14,276 bases of DNA from Clostridiales bacterium (GTDB taxonomy: Bacteria > Bacillota > Clostridia > Oscillospirales > Oscillospiraceae), in NCBI GenBank assembly GCA_021205375.1, contig JAJPXR010000146.1, positions 1 through 14,276 of the forward strand, written 5' to 3'. The notes below the pieces were generated by a model. The model made no database searches, was not told the DNA's origin, and saw nothing but the letters and a program-made list of their open reading frames with translations. Made by a program: the position numbers and the translations under genes. This document shows positions 1-7,518 of this stretch, one piece after another (within the stretch, counting starts at the first letter, position 1; every line of letters begins with the position of its first letter).

Positions 1-821
1 GCCTGAGTATGTCACTGAGCAAGCTGGAGGACGAGCTGGGCGTCCCCCTGTTCGAGAAGCGGGGCCGGGGTATCGCCTTGACCGCCGAGGGGGAGGCGTT
101 CCTCTACCACGCCCGGCAGATCATCCGGGACGTGGACGCCGCCACCCGGGAGATGAAACGCCTGAAGGACCAGGCGGAGGACACCCTGACCATCGCCTAC
201 ATCACCCCCCTGTCGGAGCACTTCCTGCCCCAGCTGTTCCGGGCGTTCCAGGCCAGCGGCCGGGCCGCCACCGCCCACCTGAAGTCCGTGGAGATGGACA
301 CCGGCGAGATCGTCCAGGCGCTGCAAAACAACACCGTGGACCTGGCGTTCAGCTCCGCCATCACCGGCCACAGCGAGCTGACCCAGATCCCCATTCTCCG
401 CCAGCCTCTGGTGCTCATCGTCCCCAAGGGCCACTGGATGGAACAAAAATACCGGCAGGAGGGGACCCCCCTGGCAGGGACTGAGCTGAACGGTGCGCCG
501 ATGGTGACTTATTTTGAACGCTCGCCCATGCACAAGCCCATTATGGATTACCTCCGGCAGCAGCACGCCCAGCCCGACCTGTGCCATTACGCCTACAATG
601 AACCGGCCATTGCGAACCTGGTGGCGGAGGGCATGGGCGTGGCGATTTTGGCCCGGGTGGACGACCTGCCCTGGGACCGCATTGCCCAAGTCCCCCTGGA
701 GGGGCTGACCAGCAGCCGGGACATCTTTCTGACCTACCGCACCAACCGGAAGCTGTTCCGCATCGCCCGGCAGATGGTGCAGTTCGTTCATCAGGAATAC
801 CGGCTGGAGGACGAGCAGTGA
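1..821 (+). CDS. LysR-family transcriptional regulator, 5' end cut by window
   Basis: This is a LysR-type regulator, a dimeric DNA-binding protein that switches target genes in response to a small effector. The reading frame is open back to the first base, and the residues before the first visible ATG (position 9) already fit the family: LSMSLSKLEDELG followed by VPLFEKRGRGIALT is the end of the winged helix-turn-helix, normally preceded by about 30 more residues. The true start therefore lies outside the window and the ATG at 9 is internal. A linker helix (AFLYHARQIIRDVDAATREM) follows, then a periplasmic-binding-like effector domain starting at DTLTIAYITPLSEHFLPQLF and running to the C-terminus. 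The gene ends 50 bp before a strong terminator and converges on the lipoprotein gene. Its target and effector cannot be told, because the divergent neighbour it would usually control is off the left edge. The family call is firm. Confidence 0.93.
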   Translation, partial: LSMSLSKLEDELGVPLFEKRGRGIALTAEGEAFLYHARQIIRDVDAATREMKRLKDQAEDTLTIAYITPLSEHFLPQLFRAFQASGRAATAHLKSVEMDTGEIVQALQNNTVDLAFSSAITGHSELTQIPILRQPLVLIVPKGHWMEQKYRQEGTPLAGTELNGAPMVTYFERSPMHKPIMDYLRQQHAQPDLCHYAYNEPAIANLVAEGMGVAILARVDDLPWDRIAQVPLEGLTSSRDIFLTYRTNRKLFRIARQMVQFVHQEYRLEDEQ

Positions 822-870
822 ACACCCCGCAATGTGCCGTTTGACCCGGCAAAAAGACAGAAACGACCAA

Positions 871-908
871 CAGGAGGGACCGTTCAAAAGCGGTCCCTCC
901 TGTTTTTT
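871..908 (+). terminator. Rho-independent terminator after the LysR gene
   Basis: A perfect 12-bp inverted repeat, caggagggaccg / cggtccctcctg, encloses an 8-nt loop (883-890) and is followed at once by six T (903-908). On the plus strand this is a textbook intrinsic terminator for the LysR gene. The same hairpin could also stop the convergent lipoprotein transcript, but on the minus strand the arm is followed only by TTGGTCG and then a looser T-rich stretch, so function in that direction is weaker. Confidence 0.93.
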
Positions 909-957
909 AGAAGTCTATTCTGTTTGCTGCGGTTCGCAGGGAAACTGCCGGGTCAGC

Positions 958-2772
958 TTACTTGGTGCCGCCCTGATAGCCCTCGTTGACGAAGCTCTGC
1001 CAGGGCCATCTGCCGTGCATTTCCCAACTGTCGCCCAGGATGTAGCCCGCCTGAGCGGTGATGCCAGTGCAGTCCGCCGGGTCGAGGGGCATGTTGTCCG
1101 CGTTGCCGTACACCTTGTCGCAGGTGTAGGTGGCGCCGTCCACGGTCACGTCCTGGGTCTGGTCGTACACCCGCTCGAAGGAGCCGACGTTGTTGACCAC
1201 CTGGCAGTTGTTGTCCTCGGTGGCGTCAAACTCCATAGCCTCGTCCGCGGAGCTGGTGAACACGCCGCCGTTCTCGTCCTCGGTGTAGTACAGGACAGTG
1301 CCGTCGTCCTGAGTATAGGTCAGGGTATAGGTGGGGATGACGAACGCCTGAGACCACTCGGTCAGGCCGTCCACGCCGTAGTAGGTCCAGTACTGGGTGC
1401 CGGTGGTGCCGCCGGTCATGATGTAGTAGCAGTAGACGCTGGCGATGTCATAGTCGTGGGAGACCTCGGTGACAGTGTACTTCGCGCTGTCCCAGGTCAG
1501 GTTGTCTATCGCCACGTCCACGGTCAGGGTGGTGTAAACCGGGATGTTGGCCCAGTAGATGTAAGAGACGGTGATGGTGGTCTTGCCGGTGGAGGTCTCC
1601 ACGGTAAAGTCGGTCCCCGCCTCCAATTGTAACTCATCGCCGTAGGCGCTGGACAGGGTCAGGGTGAAGTCGTCCTGGGTCAGAGCGGAGGCGTCAAAGT
1701 CGATGGGCCAGGTGATGTTCAGGTCGTCGGGGTAGGCGTCGCAGAGGACGGGCAGGTCGTTCTCCGTGGTGGTGCTCCACAGGGGCTGGGTGTCGTTGAT
1801 GAGGCTCCCGTTGCTCTCGATGGTGAAGGTGCGCCCGTAGGAGTAGACGTGGACCCGGAAGGTGGCGTCAGACAGAGGCAGACCGTTGTAGTACAGGCCG
1901 CTGACGGTGATGTTGGCGTAATAATTGCCGTTGCCGTCGCCGCCCAGAGGGGAGAAGTCGGCGGTAAAGTCCTCGGTGGTCATGGTGTAGGCCATTTGAC
2001 CGTCAGACCACTCACCGGTCAGGGTGTCGTCCTCAAAGGTGAAGTCGGTGAGATAGTAGCCGTCGCCCTCGGTCAGGGCCACCAGGGAGTTGCTGCTGTC
2101 GATGAGGCTGTCGTCGATGCCGTCCAGGTTCAGGCAGACGGTGACGGTGTCCTCGGTGAAGGTGTACTCCGTTCCGCTCTCGCCCTCGATGGTGCCGTCC
2201 ACCACCACTTCGGGGATGGTGTAAGCGCCGACAAGCTCAGAGGCTTCGGTGTACTGGCCCTTGTTGTCGCCCTCCACTACCAGGGGGTTGCCGCCGGTGG
2301 GCTTCACATACAGCTCACCCGCGCCGTTGGTGGGGAAGCTGGAGATCTTGGAGGCGTCCAGGGTGATGGTCAGGGTGAAGTCGTCGCCATTGACGGCGGT
2401 GGCAACACCGCTGTCGTCAGGGAAGGCGGTCTCGCCGTTGGCGTCCACCAGCCAGTCGGTCACGTCGCTGTTGTCTGCCACGTCGAACTGCCAGCCGTCT
2501 TTGGCCTGGAGTTCGATGGTGTACAGGCCGGTGTCTACGATGTTCACCTCGGCGGCGTTCAGCGATTCAAAGTAGTCGTTGCCGGTCTCTTCGGCGGTTT
2601 CTTCGCTGTCAGTGGATTCGGTTGACCCGGCGGCGCTGGAGTCTGCCGGATCGGTCTCCTCCGCCACGCTGGAATCGGCGGAGCTGGCGCCGGAGGTGGT
2701 GGAGGTGGAGGCGCAGGCGGTGGCCAGGCACATGCTCATGGCCAGAAGGAGGCACAATAGCTTCTTTTTCAT
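958..2772 (-). CDS. Large acidic secreted lipoprotein, function unknown
   Basis: Encodes 604 residues. The N-terminus has a lysine-rich start (MKKK), a hydrophobic stretch and a probable lipobox LATAC, with Cys20 as the lipidation site. A Ser/Thr/Glu/Asp-rich spacer (about 21-65) follows, typical of a flexible tether to the membrane. The rest is rich in Asp, Thr, Tyr and Val and reads as repeated beta-strand segments, e.g. DDFTLTITLDASKIS near 110 and DDFTLTLSSAYGDELQL near 365, which suggests tandem beta-sandwich modules. I do not recognise a catalytic motif. The start is supported by AGGAG nine bases upstream of the ATG. It lies 131 bp downstream of the PTS gene on the same strand, so it may be the last gene of that operon or carry its own promoter. 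A role as a surface ligand-binding or adhesive protein is inference only; the lipoprotein call itself is fairly sure. Confidence 0.85.
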   Translation of the reverse strand: MKKKLLCLLLAMSMCLATACASTSTTSGASSADSSVAEETDPADSSAAGSTESTDSEETAEETGNDYFESLNAAEVNIVDTGLYTIELQAKDGWQFDVADNSDVTDWLVDANGETAFPDDSGVATAVNGDDFTLTITLDASKISSFPTNGAGELYVKPTGGNPLVVEGDNKGQYTEASELVGAYTIPEVVVDGTIEGESGTEYTFTEDTVTVCLNLDGIDDSLIDSSNSLVALTEGDGYYLTDFTFEDDTLTGEWSDGQMAYTMTTEDFTADFSPLGGDGNGNYYANITVSGLYYNGLPLSDATFRVHVYSYGRTFTIESNGSLINDTQPLWSTTTENDLPVLCDAYPDDLNITWPIDFDASALTQDDFTLTLSSAYGDELQLEAGTDFTVETSTGKTTITVSYIYWANIPVYTTLTVDVAIDNLTWDSAKYTVTEVSHDYDIASVYCYYIMTGGTTGTQYWTYYGVDGLTEWSQAFVIPTYTLTYTQDDGTVLYYTEDENGGVFTSSADEAMEFDATEDNNCQVVNNVGSFERVYDQTQDVTVDGATYTCDKVYGNADNMPLDPADCTGITAQAGYILGDSWEMHGRWPWQSFVNEGYQGGTK

Positions 2773-2817
2773 GTGTTACATCTCCTGTTCTGTTGTTTTT
2801 TCAGGTTTTACGGGTCA

Positions 2818-2847
2818 GGCGGGACCGTCCTTTCGGATGGCCCCGCC
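2818..2847. other. GC-rich hairpin between PTS and lipoprotein genes
   Basis: The arms 2818-2830 and 2835-2847 pair over 13 positions with one A-C mismatch and one G-T wobble. Read on the minus strand, the direction of both flanking genes, the loop is GAAA closed by C-G, a stable GNRA tetraloop. There is no T tract after it on the minus strand; on the plus strand only GTTTTG follows. It may be a partial or factor-dependent terminator, or an RNA-processing or 3'-end-stabilising hairpin that separates PTS and lipoprotein expression. Confidence 0.5.
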
Positions 2848-2903
2848 CGTTTTGGGGGTTATTCTACTCTAGGAGGGAGCAGCAAAGATAGGAAGCAAAT
2901 CGC

Positions 2904-4862
2904 TTACAGGGACATATCGATGTTCAGGCTGTCGGAGTCCTTCTTGCCGCCCCAGATGAGGCCGCAGATCATAGCCAGAACAAAGCTGACCACCATGGCG
3001 ATGCACAGGGCGATGAAGCCAAAGTCGATGCCTTCGGGGTTGATGTAGCAGGGCAGGCCCAGGATGCCAGACGCGCCGAAGGAGTACAGCTTGGACCCGC
3101 AGAAGCCGCAGATCATGGAGCCGATACCGGCGGAGAGGAAGGTGCCGTACATCAGCATCTTGCGGGGGAACAGGACGGCGTACAGGGTCGGCTCGTTGAT
3201 GCCGAAGAAGGAGGAGATGGCGGAGGGGATGATCTGGCTGCGCTCTTCCGCGTCCTTGGTACGGATCAGCACGCCGATGCAGGCGCCCACACTGGCGATG
3301 GCGCCGGTGAAGAACAGCGGGTGGATGATGTCATAGCCATAGGTAGCGATGTTCAGGTTGCACATGATGATGACGGGCATATGCAGGCCGCACATAACCA
3401 GCAGAGACCAGAAGGTGCCGATGATGAGGCCGGCGATACCAGCGTTCAGGTTGACGATCCAAGACATGAAGCCGGTCAGGAAGCCCTGGAGCAACATGCA
3501 GATGGGGCCAATGATGAGCAGGCCCAGAGGCGCGGTGATGAGCAGGGTCAGGAACGGAGTGAAGAAGGAGCGGAGCATGGAGGGCAGACTCTTGTTCAGC
3601 CACTTGAACAGCAGCGAGGCCACCCAGACGATGACGATGATGGGGATAACGGAGCTGGTGTAGCCCACGGCGGGGAAGATCACGGGGATGCCCAGGAAGG
3701 TGGTGTACACCTCGGACTCGAAGATCGTTCCGGCAAACACAGTGTAGAGGGACTCGCCGGCGGTGATGGCCACCAGGTCAGGATAGACCAGCACGCCGCC
3801 CAGGACGATGCCGTAGATCTCTTTCAGGCCGAACTTCCGGGCCGCAGACCAGCCGATGGCGATGGGGAAGAAATAAAACAGCGCGTCGCCCATGGAGTAG
3901 AGGATGGTGTAAGTGCCGCTGTCGGTGTCCACAACGCCCATGACCGTGGTCAGCAGGACCAGCAGGGCCTTGATCATACCACCGGCCATCAGCATACTCA
4001 GCAGGGGCTGGAAGATGCCGGTCATCATGACCAGGAAGCGGCTGACGATGCCCTGCTTCTCGCCGTTGTCGTCCTTCTTCTGGTCCACGTCGCCGGGGTC
4101 AACGGCGCTGAAGCCGCCGATTTCCATCAGGACCTTGTAGACCTCGTCCACCTGGGGACCGATGACCACCTGATACTGGCCGCCGGTCTGGATGACCTGG
4201 ATGACGCCTTTGGTGTTGGTCAGCACCTGAGTGTTGGCCTTGCTCTCGTCCTGGAGCTTGAAGCGCAGACGGGTGACGCAGTGGGTGACGCTGATGACGT
4301 TGGACTTGCCGCCCACGTTCTCGATGATGGTCTCGCACAGCTTCTGGTACTTGGAGCCGGTGTCCACGGTGGCAGCGGCGGGAGCGGCGGCCTCCTCGGT
4401 GGCCTCGTACTCCACCACGGTGGTCTGGCCCTGCTTGACGCTGGACCCCACGCCGGTGATGGTGAAGTTGACCTCGTCGCCGTTGGTCAGCACCATGGGG
4501 GTGATGAGGTTGACCCCCTGCTTCTTCATGAAGGCCCGGTCGATGCGGATGAGCGGGGTGCCCACCTTGACCTGCTGGCCCATCTTGACCAGCATTTCCA
4601 GGCCCTTGCCGCCCAGGTTGACGGTGTCCAGACCCACGTGGAGCAGCAGGTCCAGGCCGCCGGCGGTGTGGATGGCTACCGCGTGGTTGGTCTCAGCCAC
4701 CAGTGTGATCTCGCCCGCAGCGGGAGCGTAGACCGTGTTGCCGTCGTAGACGAAGGCAACGCCGTCGCCCAGCACCTTTGCCGAGAAGGTATCGTCTGGC
4801 ACCTGGGCCAGATCGACACACTGCCCGTCAACGGGAGCGACCAATTTCAGTTTTTCAGCCAT
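2904..4862 (-). CDS. PTS permease, beta-glucoside/glucose-type, EIIA-EIIB-EIIC in one chain
   Basis: A 652-residue sugar phosphotransferase permease that imports a sugar while phosphorylating it with phosphate relayed from HPr. Domain order is EIIA (about 1-150), an Ala-rich linker (about 155-168), EIIB (about 170-250) and EIIC (about 270-640). EIIA of the glucose (Crr) family shows TNH60 and LLLH75VGLDTV; His75 is the expected phosphorylation site, 15 residues after His60 as in E. coli Crr. EIIB has the phosphocysteine motif THC195VTRLRF. EIIC has many hydrophobic helices and the conserved GINEPTLY motif, and starts like BglF/BglP (MTGIFQPLLSMLMAGGMIKA). The usual order in the beta-glucoside group is B-C-A, so A-B-C is unusual. 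The ATG follows AAAGGAG with nine-base spacing, only 21 bp after the ceramidase-like gene, so the two are probably co-transcribed. Substrate is unproven: no phospho-glycosidase, antiterminator gene or RAT site is visible nearby. Confidence 0.95.
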   Translation of the reverse strand: MAEKLKLVAPVDGQCVDLAQVPDDTFSAKVLGDGVAFVYDGNTVYAPAAGEITLVAETNHAVAIHTAGGLDLLLHVGLDTVNLGGKGLEMLVKMGQQVKVGTPLIRIDRAFMKKQGVNLITPMVLTNGDEVNFTITGVGSSVKQGQTTVVEYEATEEAAAPAAATVDTGSKYQKLCETIIENVGGKSNVISVTHCVTRLRFKLQDESKANTQVLTNTKGVIQVIQTGGQYQVVIGPQVDEVYKVLMEIGGFSAVDPGDVDQKKDDNGEKQGIVSRFLVMMTGIFQPLLSMLMAGGMIKALLVLLTTVMGVVDTDSGTYTILYSMGDALFYFFPIAIGWSAARKFGLKEIYGIVLGGVLVYPDLVAITAGESLYTVFAGTIFESEVYTTFLGIPVIFPAVGYTSSVIPIIVIVWVASLLFKWLNKSLPSMLRSFFTPFLTLLITAPLGLLIIGPICMLLQGFLTGFMSWIVNLNAGIAGLIIGTFWSLLVMCGLHMPVIIMCNLNIATYGYDIIHPLFFTGAIASVGACIGVLIRTKDAEERSQIIPSAISSFFGINEPTLYAVLFPRKMLMYGTFLSAGIGSMICGFCGSKLYSFGASGILGLPCYINPEGIDFGFIALCIAMVVSFVLAMICGLIWGGKKDSDSLNIDMSL

Positions 4863-4883
4863 TGTTGAACTCTCCTTTTCTGT

Positions 4884-5981
4884 TTAAATGGTGTTTGACA
4901 CTTGAATATATTTCTGGATGAGCTTTTCCGGCTCGCCACGGGGAACGGGGCTGTCCTTGGTCTCGAAGGATAGGCCGTATTCCGCCGCAGGCAGAAAATA
5001 CTCATAATATCCGTTGGTGTAGCCGCAGATGACCGCCTCCACCGGGCAGTTCTCCTTCATCTGGATGCCGAAGGCGCTGCCCAGCTCGCCGGGGAACACA
5101 AAGAGCTGCATCCCTCCCAGGCTGATGACCCAGGCTTTCGCGTCCAGGTGGAACTTATCGCTGTGGACGGTGTGGAACAGGGTCTGTACCGTCAGCCGGT
5201 TCAGCTCCACGTCCTTCTCCACGGGGATGGCGGCGATCTCCTCCGCCATGCCGGTGGAAACCCGCTCCAGCTCGTTGAAGTCCTTGCCCTGGCGTTCGTT
5301 GCGGTTGCTGCAATCGCCTGCCGCGCCCACCATCATAGCCGGATAGAATCCAAAGACATCTCCCAGCTTTTTGCTGACGTTGCCTGCCCACTCTGCGGTG
5401 AGCCAGGTGTTGTCGCCGCTGATGACGGTGGAATGGACCGCCCAGTTGACAAAGCCTGCGAAGGCGGTCCCGTTCTCGTCGAAGAACTTGACCACTGCCA
5501 CCTCGTTGTCCGCGAGCTGGCCGGGATGGTTCCGGTTGCCATAGTAGCCGGTAATGACCTTCCGCCCGATTTTTGCGGTGGCGGGGCGCAGGTTGGCGGC
5601 GCACTCCTCGTAGCTGCGGCAGATGGTGTCGATGAGGAAGTCATAGTACCGCTGGTCATACTTCCCGGTGTACCAACCCTTGTGGTAGCCCACCACGGAG
5701 GAGTGGTTGTGGGTGGCGGCCAGCAGCAGGCAGTCCCGCTCCAGGCCGTATTTGTCCAACATCAGGGTCTTGACATCCTCGGCCATGGATTCCTCGAACT
5801 CCAAAAAGTCCGCGGAGAACAGGAACAGCCGCTTGCCGTCCTGCTCGAACAGCAGGGCGTTGCAGTAGATGTCGTCGTGGATGCCGCTGGACGGCTCCAT
5901 ACGGTTGGGGCTGCGGAACCCGATCAGGTAAAACGGGTCCTGTTTGGGGGAGAGGCAGTGCCTCGCGCAGCCGATTTTCAT
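4884..5981 (-). CDS. Neutral-ceramidase-superfamily hydrolase, cytoplasmic (paralog 1)
   Basis: 365 residues resembling the N-terminal catalytic domain of neutral/alkaline non-lysosomal ceramidase, a zinc amidase family. Visible motifs, in order: GIHDDIYCNALLF (33-45), the T90-H-N-H-S zinc motif, NWAVH183ST (second zinc His), GAAGDCS225NR (the region of the catalytic serine in Pseudomonas ceramidase), PGE299LG and GYTNGYYEYFLPAAEYG (320-336; the Glu and Tyr ligand regions). All expected zinc-site residues appear present, so it is probably active. It lacks a signal peptide and is roughly half the length of secreted ceramidases, having no C-terminal domain. Its substrate is therefore probably a small cytoplasmic amide or ester and not membrane ceramide (inference). 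The start is set by AAGGAGG seven bases upstream. It is followed after 21 bp by the PTS gene, suggesting that it processes the imported solute. Confidence 0.85.
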   Translation of the reverse strand: MKIGCARHCLSPKQDPFYLIGFRSPNRMEPSSGIHDDIYCNALLFEQDGKRLFLFSADFLEFEESMAEDVKTLMLDKYGLERDCLLLAATHNHSSVVGYHKGWYTGKYDQRYYDFLIDTICRSYEECAANLRPATAKIGRKVITGYYGNRNHPGQLADNEVAVVKFFDENGTAFAGFVNWAVHSTVISGDNTWLTAEWAGNVSKKLGDVFGFYPAMMVGAAGDCSNRNERQGKDFNELERVSTGMAEEIAAIPVEKDVELNRLTVQTLFHTVHSDKFHLDAKAWVISLGGMQLFVFPGELGSAFGIQMKENCPVEAVICGYTNGYYEYFLPAAEYGLSFETKDSPVPRGEPEKLIQKYIQVSNTI

Positions 5982-6000
5982 AGTGTTCCCTCCTTTGTTT

Positions 6001-6162
6001 AGCTCTTGGCTTTTAGCTCTTAGCTCTTAGCTTTGTGGTTTTTAACAATTTGCTCTGCGCTTTGGATTTGCCGCGCAAAACAAGCTGCTAACAACCAATG
6101 TTTGGAACTGTTCGCTTTCGATTGGCAGGGCCTGGCTAACAGCTAACGGCTAACAGCTAATG
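6001..6162. repeat. Dispersed intergenic repeat, copy A
   Basis: This stretch fills the 161-bp gap between the two ceramidase-like genes. It begins with tandem heptamer-like units (tagctct / tagcttt) and ends with the opposite-sense units (ctaacagctaacggctaac), so the ends form an imperfect inverted repeat. The core matches the region 10491-10642 along its length in the same orientation: both share ctgcgctttggatt (6055-6068 here), then caaaacaa, gctaa, an actgttc block, ggcag and finally ctaacagctaac. The right end runs into the coding sequence of the upstream ceramidase-like gene and provides its stop codon. It looks like a non-coding, MITE- or REP-like mobile repeat; no transposase is present. 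Confidence 0.8.
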
Positions 6163-7501
6163 GCTCATTTCGGATGGATTTTAACGTTTCTATGATGTGC
6201 CGGGAAACCAACTCCGCAGAGCCGCGGGCGAACTTGGAGTTCATGGCCTCGTAAGTGATGCGGTCATAGGCGGTGTGTTCCGGCATATATTTGTCCCCGC
6301 CGTTGACCATGGTAGCCACGATGGTCAGCGGATAGGGGGAATCCTTCTTGATGTCGATGGCGGTGGTGCTGGAAAGCTCCGGTCCCAGTCCCACCAGGGC
6401 CACATGGCCCAGGGTCAGGTAGGACACCGTTACCGTCCGCTCCCCTTCTGGCTGGAAGTCATAGGTTTTGGTGGGATGGATGTCCTTCAGATTGGGCATG
6501 ATCTTCTGGCCGGGGCAGTGGATGGTGGTCTGCCGCAGTGCGGCCTCTCCCGGCTGGAAGGGCTGGCGTACCCGCTCCATGGCCTGCACCACCTGCGCCC
6601 CCAGCTTCTTGCCCAGGGCGTTCACCAGCACAAAGCCCTCGTCCCCGATGTCCGTCTCCTCAATGGAACCGTCTCGGTTGGGGATATTGTGCTTCGCCTT
6701 GAACAGCGGGGCCTGGTCGCCTGCGGCCCCCAGCAGGAACAGGGCCACAAAATCGTCGCCGTATTGCTCCTCGATGAACCGGCTGGCGGCTCCCACCAGG
6801 TCGCCTGTGACCTGGCTGTACCCGTCTGCGCCCTTGGAGTGGTCCATCACGGAGGACTGCACGTCGCAGCTATAGAGAACGGCTTTGGGCTGTCCGTCCG
6901 GCCGGAGGAACTTGACGAAGGGAACGGTCTTGTCCGACTCTCCCAAATCGTCGGCCCCCAGCCACCAGCCCTGTGCGGTGAGCATGTCCCGGTTGACGTT
7001 GACGGCACAGTAAGCGTTGCCGATGACGGGCTGGGCCTCCTCCAGACTGGCTTTTGCCTGGGCGATGGCGGACTGCATAGCGGTGGTCATGGAGGCGAAG
7101 AGGACTTCGTTCTTCCGGGCGACCTCGCCGCCTTCTCTGGCAATGGCCTCCTCCGAGCGCAGGTGGGGCGCGGAGAAGGTGTGGCTGACGCACAGCCAGA
7201 CATTTTCCTGGGGGATGCCCGCCGCCTCCGCCGCCTGTGCGCGAAAGGTTTTGATTGCATAGGGCCGCAGGGAGGTGGCGTCGAAGCACACGATCAGGAA
7301 GGGAATCCTACCCTCAAGGGGTACTTCTGCCCTCGAGGGGCACTTCCGAAGCTGCGCTTCTCCCTGCGGGGCTGTGCCCCTCCCTGCGGCCTGTAACAGC
7401 AAGGTGCGTACATACAGGTCATCGTGGACGCCGCCGAACCCCTCAATGGGGAACAGGGACTCTGGAAGCTCAATTTTCGCTTTTCCAGCGCCAACAAGCA
7501 T
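6143..7501 (-). CDS. Ceramidase-superfamily protein (paralog 2) with altered metal site and inserted repeat
   Basis: 452 residues from the ATG at 7501, preferred because AAAGGGGG lies eight bases upstream. A GTG at 7522, overlapping the upstream stop as GTGA, would add seven residues but has no ribosome binding site. It shares the ceramidase-like layout of the neighbouring paralog: GFGGVHDDLYVRTLLL, CVSHTFSAPH (104-113), GAAGD (258-262), GPELSS near 374 and NGGDKYMPEH. Differences matter: the second His of the HxH pair is Phe109, and the second zinc His (NWAVHST in paralog 1) appears as Gln215 (SCDVQSSVMD). It may be a non-catalytic partner or use a different site. About 27 residues (roughly 39-65) are encoded by an in-frame 81-bp hairpin array. 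The last residues, PLAVSR, and the stop come from intergenic repeat A, so the C-terminus may be altered. No signal peptide. Superfamily placement is good; activity is uncertain. Confidence 0.8.
   Translation of the reverse strand: MLVGAGKAKIELPESLFPIEGFGGVHDDLYVRTLLLQAAGRGTAPQGEAQLRKCPSRAEVPLEGRIPFLIVCFDATSLRPYAIKTFRAQAAEAAGIPQENVWLCVSHTFSAPHLRSEEAIAREGGEVARKNEVLFASMTTAMQSAIAQAKASLEEAQPVIGNAYCAVNVNRDMLTAQGWWLGADDLGESDKTVPFVKFLRPDGQPKAVLYSCDVQSSVMDHSKGADGYSQVTGDLVGAASRFIEEQYGDDFVALFLLGAAGDQAPLFKAKHNIPNRDGSIEETDIGDEGFVLVNALGKKLGAQVVQAMERVRQPFQPGEAALRQTTIHCPGQKIMPNLKDIHPTKTYDFQPEGERTVTVSYLTLGHVALVGLGPELSSTTAIDIKKDSPYPLTIVATMVNGGDKYMPEHTAYDRITYEAMNSKFARGSAELVSRHIIETLKSIRNEPLAVSR
7309..7389. repeat. 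In-frame array of four small hairpins inside a coding region
   Basis: Two tandem pairs lie side by side. The first pair has period 19: TACCCTCAAGGGGTA (7309-7323) and TGCCCTCGAGGGGCA (7328-7342), each followed by CTTC. The second has period 20: GAAGCTGCGCTTC (7348-7360) and GGGGCTGTGCCCC (7368-7380), each followed by TCCCTGCGG. Every unit can fold as a 5-bp hairpin, and differences between paired units keep the pairing (TA/TA against TG/CA; GAAGC/GCTTC against GGGGC/GCCCC). The array is 81 bp, exactly 27 codons. It adds a segment absent from the paralog, which has only about six residues between the matching strands. Confidence 0.8.
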
Positions 7502-7509
7502 GGCTGACG

Positions 7510-7517
7510 CCCCCTTT
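7510..7517 (-). promoter_or_regulatory. Ribosome binding site deciding the start of ceramidase-like 2
   Basis: On the minus strand this reads AAAGGGGG, eight bases before the ATG at 7501. The alternative GTG at 7522 has no purine-rich site at a workable distance, so the ATG is the better start. The site sits just beyond the upstream gene's stop codon, consistent with translational coupling. Confidence 0.65.
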
Positions 7518-7518
7518 C

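Noticed and set aside
922..945. Hairpin gtttgctgcggttcgcagggaaac near the lipoprotein stop as a second terminator
   Set aside because: The core stem is only 5 bp, extended by four pairs across unpaired bases, and no T tract follows in either direction. The stronger terminator at 871-908 is nearby.
3321..4868. 515-codon open frame antisense to the PTS permease
   Set aside because: It is His/Asp/Gln-rich low-complexity sequence produced by the complement of a GC-rich gene; the opposite strand encodes intact EIIA, EIIB and EIIC motifs.
7309..7389. CRISPR-like array
   Set aside because: The tandem units have no spacers, are 19-20 bp long, lie in a coding frame and have no cas genes around.
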